In this document: positions 24,289 through 32,176 of the stretch, in pieces
Numbering within the stretch: position 1 is the first letter of the stretch
Layout of the letters: the number at the start of each line of letters is the position of its first letter
The notes under the pieces: generated by a model
The model's input: the letters and a program-made list of their open reading frames with translations, nothing else
Databases searched by the model: none
What the model was told of the DNA's origin: nothing
Position numbers and translations under genes: made by a program
Assembly (NCBI GenBank): GCA_037446725.1
Contig: JBBIIC010000019.1
Location: 1-48,421 of the forward strand
Source of the DNA: JBBIIC01 sp037446725
GTDB lineage: Bacteria; Actinomycetota; Coriobacteriia; Anaerosomatales; SLCP01
Length of the DNA stretch: 48,421 bases
Direction: 5' to 3'

Positions 24289-26234
24289 CTAGGTGCCGAA
24301 CTGGCTCGCGTGCAGTGCCGCGAACCGTCCGCCGACAGCGAGCAGCTCCTCGTAGGAGCCATCCTCGACGATGCGGCCCTCGTCGATGACGACGATGCGG
24401 TCCGCGTCACGCACCGTCGAGAGGCGGTGGGCGATGACGAGCGCCGTGCGGCCCGCGAGCAGTTCACGCAGTGCCTGCTGGATCAGGACCTCGGTGCGCG
24501 TGTCGACCGAGGAGGTGGCCTCGTCCAGGATGAGGATTCGGGGGTCGGCGAGCACGGCCCGTGCGAATGCGATCAGCTGCCGCTGGCCGGTTGAGAGGGT
24601 CGAACCCCGCTCCTCGACGACGGTGTCGTATCCTTCCGGGAGCCGGTCGATGAAGTCGTCGGCGCATGCGGTCACGGCTGCGGCGCGCACCTCTGCGTCG
24701 GTCGCGCCCTCCCGGCCGTAGCGGATGTTGTCCGCGACGGTGCCCGCAAAGAGGAAGGGGTCTTGCAGCACGACCCCGAGGTGCGAGCGAAGCGAACGCA
24801 TGGTTACGGTTCTCAGGTCGTGACCGTCGACGAGCANNNNNNNNNNNNNNNNNNNNNNNNNNNNNNNNNNNNNNNNNNNNNNNNNNNNNNNNNNNNNNNN
24901 NNNNNNNNNNNNNNNNNNNNNNNNNNNNNNNNNNNNTGCGAGCGAAGCGAACGCATGGTTACGGTTCTCAGGTCGTGACCGTCGACGAGCACCGTCCCGC
25001 ACGACGGATCGTAGAAGCGCGGCACGAGGTTGATGAGCGTGGTCTTGCCGGCTCCCGTCGGGCCGACGATCGCAAGCGTGGTGCCCGGCTCGACGACGAG
25101 GTCGATGCTCTTGAGGACCTGCGGTCCGGTGGCGTAGGAGAAGCACACGCCGCGAAACTCGATGCGCCCCTCCACGGCGGCGAGCTCGTGGGCGTCGGTC
25201 GCGTCAGAGACCTCGCTCTCGGTGTCGAGGAGCGCGAAGACGCGCTCACCGCCGGCGAGCGCGGACTGGGTGTCGGCGTACAGACTCGAAAGCTGGCTCA
25301 CCGCGTTGAAAAACGCCCGCGCGTAGCCGAAGAAGGCGACCACAACGCCGATGGTGACGAGGTCCTGGACTGCGAGCCACCCGCCGAACGCCGCAACGAG
25401 TGCGGTCGCCATCGCAGAGATCACCGCCAGCGTGGGTGAGAACGCCGAGGAGACCGCCGAAGCGGAGACGTTCGCATCGCGGTTAGCGGCGTTCCGCTCG
25501 ACGAAGCCGCCCCGGTCCGCCTCGATTCGATTGAACGCCTGGGCGACCTTGATGCCGGCGAGTTCCTCGGCAAGTGTGGCCGAGACGTCCCCGATGGCCT
25601 CCTGCCGGCGCCTGAACGCCTGGCGTGCGACGTATCCGAACAGGCGCGTTGCACCGAGCATGACCGGGACCACCACGAGCGTCGCGAGCGCGAGACGCCA
25701 GTCGACGATAAGCATGCCCGCGAGCGTCGCCACCAGTCCGAGCGCCGCGCCGAGTATGCGGCGGAAGCCCTGCGAAAGGAATGAGTTGAGCGTCTCGATG
25801 TCGTTGATCAGTCGGCTCATCAGATCGCCGGACTCCACGTTCTCGAAGTAGGAGACCGACAGCCGCTGCACCGTCGCGAAGACCTCCTCGCGCACCTCGA
25901 AGAGCGCACGCTGACCCGCCGTGCCGAGCCGCAGGATCTGTGCGCGCTGCGACCACCACCCTACGATGGCGGCGGCTGCGAGCAGCAGGCCCGGCACGAT
26001 GAGCACCGAGGCGTCCTGGCCCGTCCCGGCGGCGTCGAGGGCGGTGTCGATGACCAGGCCGGTGAGTGCGGGCTGCGCGGCGGTCGCTCCCGATGCTATG
26101 ACGAGCCAGACGAGCGCGACTGCCACCTCGCCGCGGTACGGCGCGAGGTAGGCGAGGAGCCGACGGACCGCGGCCCAACTCGAACGGGGGCGCTCGGTCT
26201 TGGTGAGTGACTTGAGCGAGCTCGAGCGCGCCAT
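24289..26234 (-). CDS. ABC exporter subunit, heterodimeric (assembly gap inside)
   Basis: Multidrug/lipid-type ABC exporter half-transporter: N-terminal membrane domain (six helices, VAVALVWLVIASGATAAQPALTGLVIDTAL..., SYFENVESGDLMSRLINDIETLNSFLSQGFRRI) and C-terminal ATPase. ATPase motifs: Walker A VGPTGAGKTTLINL, Q loop VVLQDPFLFAGTVADNIRYGR, signature LSTGQRQ (a deviation from LSGGQ), Walker B ILILDEATSSVDTRTE with the catalytic Glu, and switch His IAHRLST. A run of 100 N at 24837-24936 interrupts the ATPase just after the D-loop-proximal DGHDLRTVTMRSLRS. The gap breaks the frame as printed; removing the N run plus one copy of the 55-bp flanking duplicate leaves 1791 bases, exactly 597 codons. 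ATG at 26234 overlaps the partner's stop by one base (TGATG). Confidence 0.92.
24782..24991. other. Assembly gap (100 N) flanked by an identical 55-bp duplicate
   Basis: Positions 24837-24936 are N. The 55 bases at 24782-24836 are identical to those at 24937-24991. This is the signature of two contigs that overlap by a k-mer length (55) but were joined by a fixed-length scaffold gap. Merging restores one continuous reading frame, so no sequence is likely missing and it is not a biological repeat. Confidence 0.93.
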
Positions 26235-28012
26235 CAGCCCTCACCGTCCTCGAGCGTGCAGGCCGCCGGCAGCTTGATCTCGTCGCCGCCCACGAGCTGG
26301 CTTGCGGCGATCTCGGCGTAGACGCAGCTCGTTGCGAGCAGCTCGTCGTGAGTGCCTAGGTCGGTCACCCGGCCCTCGTCGAGCACTACGATGAGGTCGG
26401 CGCGCTTCACCGTGGAGAGCCGCTGCGCGACCACGAACGTCGTGCGGCCCTCCATCAGTGTGACGAGGTTGTCCCGCAGCGCCGCCTCGGTCTCGGCGTC
26501 CACGCTCGACGTCGAGTCGTCCATGATGAGGATGCGCGGATCAATCAGGAGGGCGCGGGCGATGGCGATGCGCTGGCGCTGCCCGCCCGATAGCTTCACG
26601 CCGCGCTCGCCCACGCGGGTCGCATATCCCTCGGGCAGTGCGGAGACGAATTCGTGGGCCTGCGCTGCGCGCGCTGCCGCTTCGACCTCGGCATCGGTCG
26701 CGTGCGGACGCCCGTAAGCGATGTTGTCGCGGACCGAACCGGAGAACAGGATCGAGTCCTGCATGACCACGCCGATGCGTGTACGCAGGCTCGACAGTGA
26801 GAGGTCGCGCACGTCATGTCCGTCGATGAGGACCGTTCCTCTGCTCACATCGTAGAAGCGGGGCACGAGATTGACGACGCTCGTCTTCCCCGAGCCCGTG
26901 GCACCGACGATGGCCACCACGGTGTCGGGCTCGACGCTGAACGTGACACCGGCGAGCGTCTCGCGGGTGTCACCGGGGTAGCGCAGGTGCACGTCGATGA
27001 GCTCGACCCGCCCCTGGACGTCGCGCAACTCGATGGCGCCTTCCCGGTCGGCGACCTCGATCGGCGCGTCGAGTACCTCGAAGAGGCGCTCGGCACTCGC
27101 ACCGGCGCGTGCGATCGACTGCGCGCCGAACCCGATGACGTAGAGCGGCTGCAGTAGCAGGAAGAGGTAGGAGGTGAACGCCACGAGTTCTCCGACGGTG
27201 AGCGTGCCGCGCACGATGAGCACCGCGCCCGCGAACGTGACGACGCCCACGCCGAGCGTGCCGACGCCGAACAAGAGGGGGAAGGCGTTGGCCACCGTGC
27301 GCCTGACCGACAGGCCCTGCTCGAGGAGGGCTTCGTCGGCAGCCCGGTAACGGGCGGTCTCGAAGTCCTCGCGAGCGAACGCGCGCACGACTCGTGCGCC
27401 CGCGATGTTCTCCTGCAGCACGCTGTTAAGTGCGCCAAGGCGTCGCTGGAACTGCCGGAACATCGGCCCGAGCTTGCGGACGAACAGGAGCAGCACCGCC
27501 AGCGTCCCGGGAATGACGGTGAAGGCGACGAGCGCGAGCGTGGCGTTCATGGACAGCAGCACGACGATGCCACCGAACAGGAGCAGGACCGCCGAGACCG
27601 CCTGGACGAGCCCGCCACCGACGAACTCGCGGACGAGGTCCACGTCGCTCGTAACCCGCGTGATGAGCTGTCCGGTGCTCGCCCGGTCATGGTAGGAGAA
27701 CGAGAGTCGCTGGAGCTTGTCGAAGATAGCATTTCGCATGTCGAACGCGGCACCGTGGCTTGCCTTCGCCGAGAGATAGCCCTGGAGGAAGGTCGCGAAC
27801 CCGCCCGCGACTGCCACCGCGACGAGGCCGAGTGCGCCCTGCCAGATGATGGCGGTCTCTCCGTTGCCGATGCCCTGGTCGATGATGCGTCGCAGGATCT
27901 GTGGTGACACGAGGTCCGCCACGGACGCGGCAAGTACCGCCACGACGGCGCCCGCGGCGGTGAAGCGGTACGAACGCATGAAGCGCAGTGCGCGCAGGAG
28001 AGCGCGGGACAC
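26234..28012 (-). CDS. ABC exporter subunit with degenerate catalytic site (partner of the downstream exporter gene)
   Basis: 592-residue half-transporter: six-helix membrane domain (VADLVSPQILRRIIDQGIG, QRLSFSYHDRASTGQLITRVTSDVDLVREFV) and ATPase with Walker A VGATGSGKTSVVNL, VVMQDSILFSGSVRDNIAYGRP, signature LSGGQRQRIAIARAL, Walker B ILIMDDSTSSVD and VAQRLSTVK. The catalytic Glu after Walker B is Asp and the switch His is Gln, the hallmark of the degenerate-site subunit of heterodimeric exporters such as TM287/288. GTG at 28012 has GGGAGGAC upstream; a longer open frame upstream crosses the 38-bp palindrome and is not credible as coding. Substrate unknown. Confidence 0.94.
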   Translation of the reverse strand: MSRALLRALRFMRSYRFTAAGAVVAVLAASVADLVSPQILRRIIDQGIGNGETAIIWQGALGLVAVAVAGGFATFLQGYLSAKASHGAAFDMRNAIFDKLQRLSFSYHDRASTGQLITRVTSDVDLVREFVGGGLVQAVSAVLLLFGGIVVLLSMNATLALVAFTVIPGTLAVLLLFVRKLGPMFRQFQRRLGALNSVLQENIAGARVVRAFAREDFETARYRAADEALLEQGLSVRRTVANAFPLLFGVGTLGVGVVTFAGAVLIVRGTLTVGELVAFTSYLFLLLQPLYVIGFGAQSIARAGASAERLFEVLDAPIEVADREGAIELRDVQGRVELIDVHLRYPGDTRETLAGVTFSVEPDTVVAIVGATGSGKTSVVNLVPRFYDVSRGTVLIDGHDVRDLSLSSLRTRIGVVMQDSILFSGSVRDNIAYGRPHATDAEVEAAARAAQAHEFVSALPEGYATRVGERGVKLSGGQRQRIAIARALLIDPRILIMDDSTSSVDAETEAALRDNLVTLMEGRTTFVVAQRLSTVKRADLIVVLDEGRVTDLGTHDELLATSCVYAEIAASQLVGGDEIKLPAACTLEDGEG

Positions 28013-28101
28013 GGTCCTCCCAGGCGAGGGCCGGGCGACGCGGCGGCGTCGCGCGGCGGTGTACGTCTGTGATTGTACCGGTATGCACGCGGCTACCGGT
28101 G

Positions 28102-28139
28102 CGTGAGAACGGGCCCCGGTACCGGGGCCCGTTCTCACG
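28102..28139. terminator. 38-bp perfect palindrome between the SHOCT gene and the ABC exporter
   Basis: A fully self-complementary sequence centred on GGTACC, each arm 19 bases (CGTGAGAACGGGCCCCGGT and its complement). As RNA it gives an extremely stable GC-rich hairpin on either strand. It lies 45 bases downstream of the minus-strand SHOCT gene and 90 bases upstream of the exporter start, so a terminator for the former is likely. No T-run is present. Confidence 0.75.
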
Positions 28140-28184
28140 AAAGGGGGAGGAGGAGAAGAGGCTGGGGCATCAGCCGTGGTGCCG

Positions 28185-28400
28185 TTATGTCCGTCCGCAG
28201 AGCACGGTACGGATCCGTTCGTACTCCGCCCTGTCGATCTCACCGTGTAGCAGGCGCAGGCGTGTGATCCGCAGGGCTCCGTCGGCGGCGCAGGTTGCGG
28301 GGGCGGGAATCCGCTCGACGGCCGAGAGCGTTCGTGTCGTCTTGATGGCGGAGATGGCCAGCAGGGAGAGTGCCGTGATCAGCATCAACTCGAGACCCAT
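28185..28400 (-). CDS. Small membrane-anchored SHOCT-domain protein
   Basis: 71 residues: an N-terminal hydrophobic helix (MGLELMLITALSLLAISAI), a linker with ADGALRITRLRLLHGEIDRAEYERIRTVL, the short C-terminal SHOCT motif (LxxLxxxGxITxEEYExxKxxL pattern). Such proteins are common and of unknown function, often thought to mediate oligomerisation. It begins about 105 bases after the EamA stop on the same strand. No partner is evident. Confidence 0.72.
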   Translation of the reverse strand: MGLELMLITALSLLAISAIKTTRTLSAVERIPAPATCAADGALRITRLRLLHGEIDRAEYERIRTVLCGRT

Positions 28401-28504
28401 CGTGTCTCACCCCTCGTGTCGGATGCGTGCCTTGTGCCTAGTGTGCCCTCAAACCGCGCAGGGGGCATGAAGCGGGTGTGGAGATGGCGTGGGGAGCCGT
28501 GCGT

Positions 28505-29491
28505 CTACGCCGGGGGCTCGGCGAGGACCGGATCGGGCGCTACTGGAGGGGACTCGGTCTGCGCCCGGGGAGGACGTGTGGGTGCGGTCGTAGTGAGCGC
28601 GACGCCGGCGACGATGACGAGCATCCCCGCGATGACCCACGCATCGATCGGCTCCGGCGTCATGATGAGGCCGAGCGCGCCTGCGGCCCAGCCGAGGAAG
28701 ACGGCCACTACGGGGTTCACGTAGGTGTATGTCATGACCTTGGAGGTCGGAACGTTTGCGAGGAGCCAGACGAATGCGGTGAACGCTACGCACGAGCCGA
28801 AGATGGTGAGGTATGCGAGCGCCCACACGCCGCCCGCCGAGATGGTGGACAGACCGCCGAGCTCACCCGTGATCACACCGACGACGAGCAGGATCGCGCC
28901 GGCTACAAGCATCTCGTACCCCGTCGCCACGACCGCGTTCGCCTTGACCGGCCGCCGCTTCGAGATAAGCGACCCGGTCGTCCAGAGCCAGGTGGCGAGT
29001 ATCTGAAGCCCGACGCCGAGCCACTCAACGCCCGAGCCGTGAACGCCCGTGATCCTCGGCCACATCAACAACCCGAGGCCGGCGAAGCCGATGAAGAGCC
29101 CCGCGACGCCGCGCGCGGACGGGCGCTCCATGCCGGGAAGCACGATCTCGGCGCCGGCGACCCACAGCGGGACGACCGCCACGATGAGGGCGGACAGGCT
29201 CGACGGGATGTACTGCTCGGCAAGGACCGTGAAGTACATACCGCCGCACAGGAGGAAGACGCCGACGACCGAGACGGTGATCAGGTCGTGTCGCGACAAC
29301 CGGACGCGCCAGCCCCGCCACCGGGCGAACGTGAGCAGGATGAGTCCGGCGAGTGCGAGCCTCAGCCCGGTGAAGAGCGCGGGCGGCATGTCGTGTTCGA
29401 GGCCGATGCGAATCGCAAGGTACGTCGATCCCCAGATGATGTAGAGGGCGGCAAAGGCCAGGACGGTCTTGAGGTCGAGCGGTCGTGACAC
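28505..29491 (-). CDS. EamA/DMT-family transporter (RhaT/YdcZ-like exporter)
   Basis: Ten-helix drug/metabolite transporter with two EamA repeats: LAFAALYIIWGSTYLAIRIGLEHDMPPALFTGLRLALAGLILL in the first and LGVGLQILATWLWTTGSLISKR...VMTYTYVNPVVAVFLGWAAGALGL in the second. The WGSTY and NPV motifs are typical of the family, which exports amino acids, purines or other metabolites. GTG at 29491 is preferred, with GGGAG five bases upstream; a GTG two codons earlier overlaps that site. The C-terminus is a Pro/Thr-rich tail. A tandem operator-like repeat lies 100 bases upstream. Confidence 0.9.
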   Translation of the reverse strand: MSRPLDLKTVLAFAALYIIWGSTYLAIRIGLEHDMPPALFTGLRLALAGLILLTFARWRGWRVRLSRHDLITVSVVGVFLLCGGMYFTVLAEQYIPSSLSALIVAVVPLWVAGAEIVLPGMERPSARGVAGLFIGFAGLGLLMWPRITGVHGSGVEWLGVGLQILATWLWTTGSLISKRRPVKANAVVATGYEMLVAGAILLVVGVITGELGGLSTISAGGVWALAYLTIFGSCVAFTAFVWLLANVPTSKVMTYTYVNPVVAVFLGWAAGALGLIMTPEPIDAWVIAGMLVIVAGVALTTTAPTRPPRAQTESPPVAPDPVLAEPPA

Positions 29492-29497
29492 AGGCAC

Positions 29498-29883
29498 TCC
29501 CGGTGTGGGTGAGGGTTTCGGACGGTTCGGCGGTGCTCGTGGGCTTGACGGGTTCGGTCACCGGTTACATCTCGCGGGCACCCGTACGTTGTACCGGGTA
29601 ACCGGGTACACGGCAATGCAACATCTCTGATACGTGCATTTCGCCACCGCTCCCGGCCGGCTGTGTACGCTCTTCGCGGAGCAGCTCGACATCGCACGCG
29701 GCGCTCCCTTCCTCTCCGGCCCGGGCGCCACACCCCGGGCCGGACTCCTGCGCGGGCGCCGTCCCCTGTCTCGTGCCTATCCAACCTGCGGAAAGCGGGG
29801 TTCCTGGCATACGATGTGCTTCCGCACGGACAGCCCGTGCCAACGGGCTCGTCTCGTGCACCCGAAGGTGGGAGAACTGCCGC
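29498..29883. other. Non-coding stretch between EamA and the two-CW gene
   Basis: 386 bases with no convincing gene. It contains the operator-like repeat at 29591-29609 and a TACGAT -10-like hexamer at 29810 upstream of the two-CW gene. Open frames on both strands here have scrambled composition and no recognisable motif. Confidence 0.6.
29591..29609. promoter_or_regulatory. Operator-like tandem/inverted repeat upstream of EamA
   Basis: The 19-base element GTACCGGGTAACCGGGTAC is both a direct repeat of ACCGGGTA and a near-perfect inverted repeat (9-base arms, one mismatch, central A/T pair). It lies about 100 bases upstream of the EamA start and 290 bases upstream of the two-CW gene. A regulator dimer site is plausible; no regulator gene is adjacent. 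Confidence 0.35.
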
Positions 29884-30201
29884 GTGACTGCGCGACACCG
29901 ACTCAACTGCTGGGAGTACCAGGGCTGCGAACGCGGCCCGGGAGGCCGTCGTGCGGTGAACGGTGAGCGCTGTCCGGCCTCGCTGGCGTCCTCGCTCGAC
30001 GGAGCGAACGGGGGTACGAACGGCGGGCGCTCGTGCTGGGTCGTGACCGACACGATATGCTCCGGTAAGCGATCCGGCCCGTACGAGGTCAAGATCCACG
30101 AGTGCCGGAAGTGTGCGTTCTATGCGCGGGTGCACATCGAAGAGGTCCTCGGCACCGAGACCACCGAAGTCCTTCTCGAGCGCTACTGCGGCACCGGGTG
30201 A
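29884..30201 (+). CDS. Two-CW domain protein (cysteine-rich, probable metal-binding)
   Basis: 105 residues: LNCWEYQGCERGPGGRRAVNGERCPAS..., a Gly/Asn-rich spacer, then GRSCWVVTDTICSGKRSGPYEVKIHECRKCAFYARVHIEEVLG. Two CW dipeptides and paired cysteines in CPAS and CRKCAFY match the two-CW domain found alone or attached to chemotaxis and signalling proteins in anaerobes. Function is unknown; the eight or so cysteines suggest a metal or iron-sulfur site. GTG at 29884 has GGGAG upstream, and the conserved region starts eight residues later. Confidence 0.8.
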   Translation: MTARHRLNCWEYQGCERGPGGRRAVNGERCPASLASSLDGANGGTNGGRSCWVVTDTICSGKRSGPYEVKIHECRKCAFYARVHIEEVLGTETTEVLLERYCGTG

Positions 30202-30205
30202 CCCG

Positions 30206-30227
30206 GCCCGCGAATCGCGGGTACACT
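30206..30227 (+). promoter_or_regulatory. Short hairpin and -10 element before the Nudix gene
   Basis: CCCGCG-AAT-CGCGGG (30206-30220) can fold into a 6-bp hairpin just after the two-CW stop. TACACT (30222-30227) directly follows and is a good -10 element only 6 bases before the Nudix ATG at 30234, which has no ribosome-binding site. The arrangement suggests leaderless transcription, common in actinobacteria. Confidence 0.5.
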
Positions 30228-30233
30228 CGTGTC

Positions 30234-30680
30234 ATGAATTCATTCACCTACGACTTCGCGCGTCCCGCCCTCTCCGTCGACATCGTCTTGATCGCCGGTC
30301 CGGCCGCCCATCCTTCCGTGCTGCTCGTGCGTAGAGCCGCCGATCCGTTCGCCGGGATGTGGGCGTTGCCGGGCGGATTCGTCGACAAGGGCGAACGGCT
30401 CGAGGAGGCGGCGCGCCGTGAGCTTGCCGAGGAGACGGGCATCGTGTTCGGCAGGCCGCTCGTTCAGGTCGGCGCGTTCGGCGATCCCGGGCGCGACCCG
30501 CGCGGGTGGACGGTGTCGGTGACCTTCGCGGGCGAGGCTGGCGAGACGCCGCCGGCAGCCGAAGCTGGCGACGACGCGGCCGAGGCGGCGTGGCATCGGC
30601 TCGACGAGCTCCCTGACCTCGCGTTCGACCACGACAAGATCATCGCCGCCGCCCTCGCTCGCATTGACGACGGCTGGTGA
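30234..30680 (+). CDS. Nudix hydrolase (ADP-ribose pyrophosphatase-like)
   Basis: 148 residues with an intact Nudix box GGFVDKGERLEEAARRELAEETGI (48-70; G-x5-E-x7-REUxEExGU), preceded by VDIVLIAGPAAHPSVLLVRRAADPFAGMWALPGG. VQVGAFGDPGRDPRGWTVSVTFAG is typical of ADP-ribose or NUDIX 1-like pyrophosphatases. It hydrolyses a nucleoside diphosphate linked to another moiety; the exact substrate is not fixed by sequence. ATG at 30234 is the first plausible start. The promoter of the following T-box transcript overlaps its 3' end. Confidence 0.9.
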   Translation: MNSFTYDFARPALSVDIVLIAGPAAHPSVLLVRRAADPFAGMWALPGGFVDKGERLEEAARRELAEETGIVFGRPLVQVGAFGDPGRDPRGWTVSVTFAGEAGETPPAAEAGDDAAEAAWHRLDELPDLAFDHDKIIAAALARIDDGW

Positions 30681-30692
30681 GGGGACTACCAT
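30664..30692 (+). promoter_or_regulatory. Promoter of the methionine operon
   Basis: TTGACG (30664-30669) and TACCAT (30687-30692) are separated by 17 bases. The -35 box lies inside the last codons of the Nudix gene. Transcription would start near 30699, just before the T-box Stem I. Confidence 0.6.
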
Positions 30693-30698
30693 CCTCGG

Positions 30699-30990
30699 CA
30701 ACCCATATCGAGCCTTCGATGGGGATGAGTAAGCGGGGAGCAGGACTCCAAGAGAGCCGGGGTAGCTGAGAACCGGCGTCCGACGACCCGCCGAACATGG
30801 CCCCGGAGGCTTCCGGAGGAACGGCGCGGCCGCGGGGCATGCGCTCAGTAATGCCGGACGGACGCCCCCGTTATCCCGGGCACGAGAGGCGGACCCACAC
30901 CTTGGGGCCGTGAAGTCGGGTGGTACCGCGTGAAGCGATGCGCTTCTCGCCCTGGCATCTGTCAGGCGGGGAGCGTTTCTTGTTGGTGGA
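30699..30990 (+). promoter_or_regulatory. T-box riboswitch, predicted tRNA-Met specific
   Basis: A full-length T-box leader. Stem I shows GATGAGTAAGC, the distal AGAGAG with CCGGGGTAGCTGAGAACCGG loop, and a specifier segment GAACATGGCC in which ATG (30797-30799) occupies the specifier position, so methionine tRNA is the predicted ligand. The conserved T-box TCGGGTGGTACCGCG is at 30916-30930; its UGGU bulge would pair with the tRNA 3' end ACCA. A terminator follows at 30941. When uncharged tRNA-Met accumulates, the antiterminator should form and transcription continue into the homocysteine/methionine genes. Specifier assignment is by eye. Confidence 0.9.
30941..30984 (+). terminator. T-box-controlled intrinsic terminator
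   Basis: CGCTTCTCGCC (30941-30951) pairs along all 11 positions (with two G-U pairs) with GGCGGGGAGCG (30965-30975), followed at once by TTTCTTGTT. The stem begins 10 bases after the T-box motif, whose pairing in the antiterminator should compete with this hairpin. This is the transcription-attenuation type. Confidence 0.85.
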
Positions 30991-31001
30991 GGTGGCACGC
31001 G

Positions 31002-32174
31002 ATGGCCAAGAGCTGGGAAGAGATCAACGCGCGTATCGCGTCGGGCGATGCGGTGGTGATGACCGCCGAGGAGTTCGGTGCGCTCGCTGCCGGGGAGGGA
31101 GTGAGCGAGGCGGCACGCACGGTCGACGTCGTGACGACCGGCACGTTCGGTCCGATGTGCTCTTCCGGTGCGTTCCTGAACTTCGGCCACTCCGATCCAC
31201 CCATCAAGATGGGCACGATCACGCTGAACGACGTGCCCGCGAGCGGCGGCCTTGCGGCGGTCGACACCTACCTCGGGGCCACCGAACCCAGCCTCACCCG
31301 CGGCATCGAGTACGGTGGGGCACACGTCATCGAGGACCTTCTGCGCGGACGCGCGGTGCGGCTCAAGGCGCTCGGTCCGGGTACGGACTGCTACCCCCGG
31401 ACCGAGATCGACACCTACGTCACGCTCGACGACCTCAACCAGGCCTACCTATTCGACCCGCGCAACGCCTACCAGAACTACGCGGTGGCGGTGAACAGCA
31501 CGGACCGGGTGCTCTACACCTACCTTGGCACGCTCCTGCCACGCTTCGGCAATGCCACGTACTGCTCGGCCGGCGCGCTCTCACCGCTGCTCAACGACCC
31601 GACCTACCGCACGATCGGGGTGGGCACCCGCTGCTTCGTCGCGGGAGCACCCGGCTACGTCGCCTGGGAGGGCACGCAGCACAACCCGAACCAGCAGCGA
31701 GACGAGCAGGGCGAGCCGGTCGCGCCGGCCGGCACGCTTGCGGTCATCGCGGACCTCAAGCAGGCGAGTGCGGAGTACTTCAGCGCGGCGACCTTCACCA
31801 ACTACGGTGTCTCCGCGTTCGTGGGGATCGGGGTCCCGATCCCCGTGCTCGATGAGGACATCGCGGCAACGCTCGCGCTCACCGATGCCGATCTGATGGC
31901 CACCGTGTTCGACTACGGTGTGCAGCGCCGCAGCCGCCCGGCGCTCGGGCAGGTGACCTACGCCGAGCTGCGTAGCGGGGAGATCGAGATCGAGGGCAGA
32001 CGCATCCCGACCGGGCCGATCAGCTCGCTGCCGGTCGCGCGCCGTATCGCCGCTGAGCTCAAGCGCTGGATCGCCGAGCACCGCTTCATACTCGCACCGC
32101 CGCTGCAGCCTCTCCCGCAACCGGGCTCCCAAGGGGTCAAACCGCTCGAGATCAGGACCGAGGAGGCGATCTGA
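31002..32174 (+). CDS. Homocysteine biosynthesis protein (aspartate semialdehyde sulfurtransferase, COG1900)
   Basis: 390 residues, homologous to the methanogen protein MA1821 and its bacterial relatives, which make homocysteine from aspartate semialdehyde and a sulfide donor. Conserved cysteine regions: TTGTFGPMCSSGAFLNFGHSDPPIKM (Cys53), LKALGPGTDCYPRTEI (Cys129), ATYCSAGALSPLLNDP and VGTRCFVAGAPGYVAWEGTQHNP. The first two probably correspond to the two catalytic cysteines described in the methanogen enzyme. ATG at 31002 has GGAGGTGG upstream and follows the terminator; an open frame reaches back into the T-box and is rejected. With the next gene it forms the classic two-gene unit. Confidence 0.93.
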   Translation: MAKSWEEINARIASGDAVVMTAEEFGALAAGEGVSEAARTVDVVTTGTFGPMCSSGAFLNFGHSDPPIKMGTITLNDVPASGGLAAVDTYLGATEPSLTRGIEYGGAHVIEDLLRGRAVRLKALGPGTDCYPRTEIDTYVTLDDLNQAYLFDPRNAYQNYAVAVNSTDRVLYTYLGTLLPRFGNATYCSAGALSPLLNDPTYRTIGVGTRCFVAGAPGYVAWEGTQHNPNQQRDEQGEPVAPAGTLAVIADLKQASAEYFSAATFTNYGVSAFVGIGVPIPVLDEDIAATLALTDADLMATVFDYGVQRRSRPALGQVTYAELRSGEIEIEGRRIPTGPISSLPVARRIAAELKRWIAEHRFILAPPLQPLPQPGSQGVKPLEIRTEEAI

Positions 32175-32176
32175 CG

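Noticed and set aside
24837..24936. Insertion sequence or true repeat around the N run
   Set aside because: The flanking 55-bp copies are identical and lie within one reading frame that closes perfectly when merged; this is a contig-overlap artefact.
26234..28243. 77-residue N-terminal extension of the second ABC subunit
   Set aside because: It runs through the 38-bp palindrome and has no exporter-like sequence; GTG at 28012 has a good ribosome-binding site.
29565..30092. Minus-strand open frame of 175 codons
   Set aside because: No motif, Arg/Ser/Pro-rich, overlaps the well-supported two-CW gene on the other strand.
30930..31001. Upstream extension of the homocysteine synthase gene
   Set aside because: It would translate the T-box terminator stem; the ATG at 31002 has GGAGGTGG upstream and the family's normal start.
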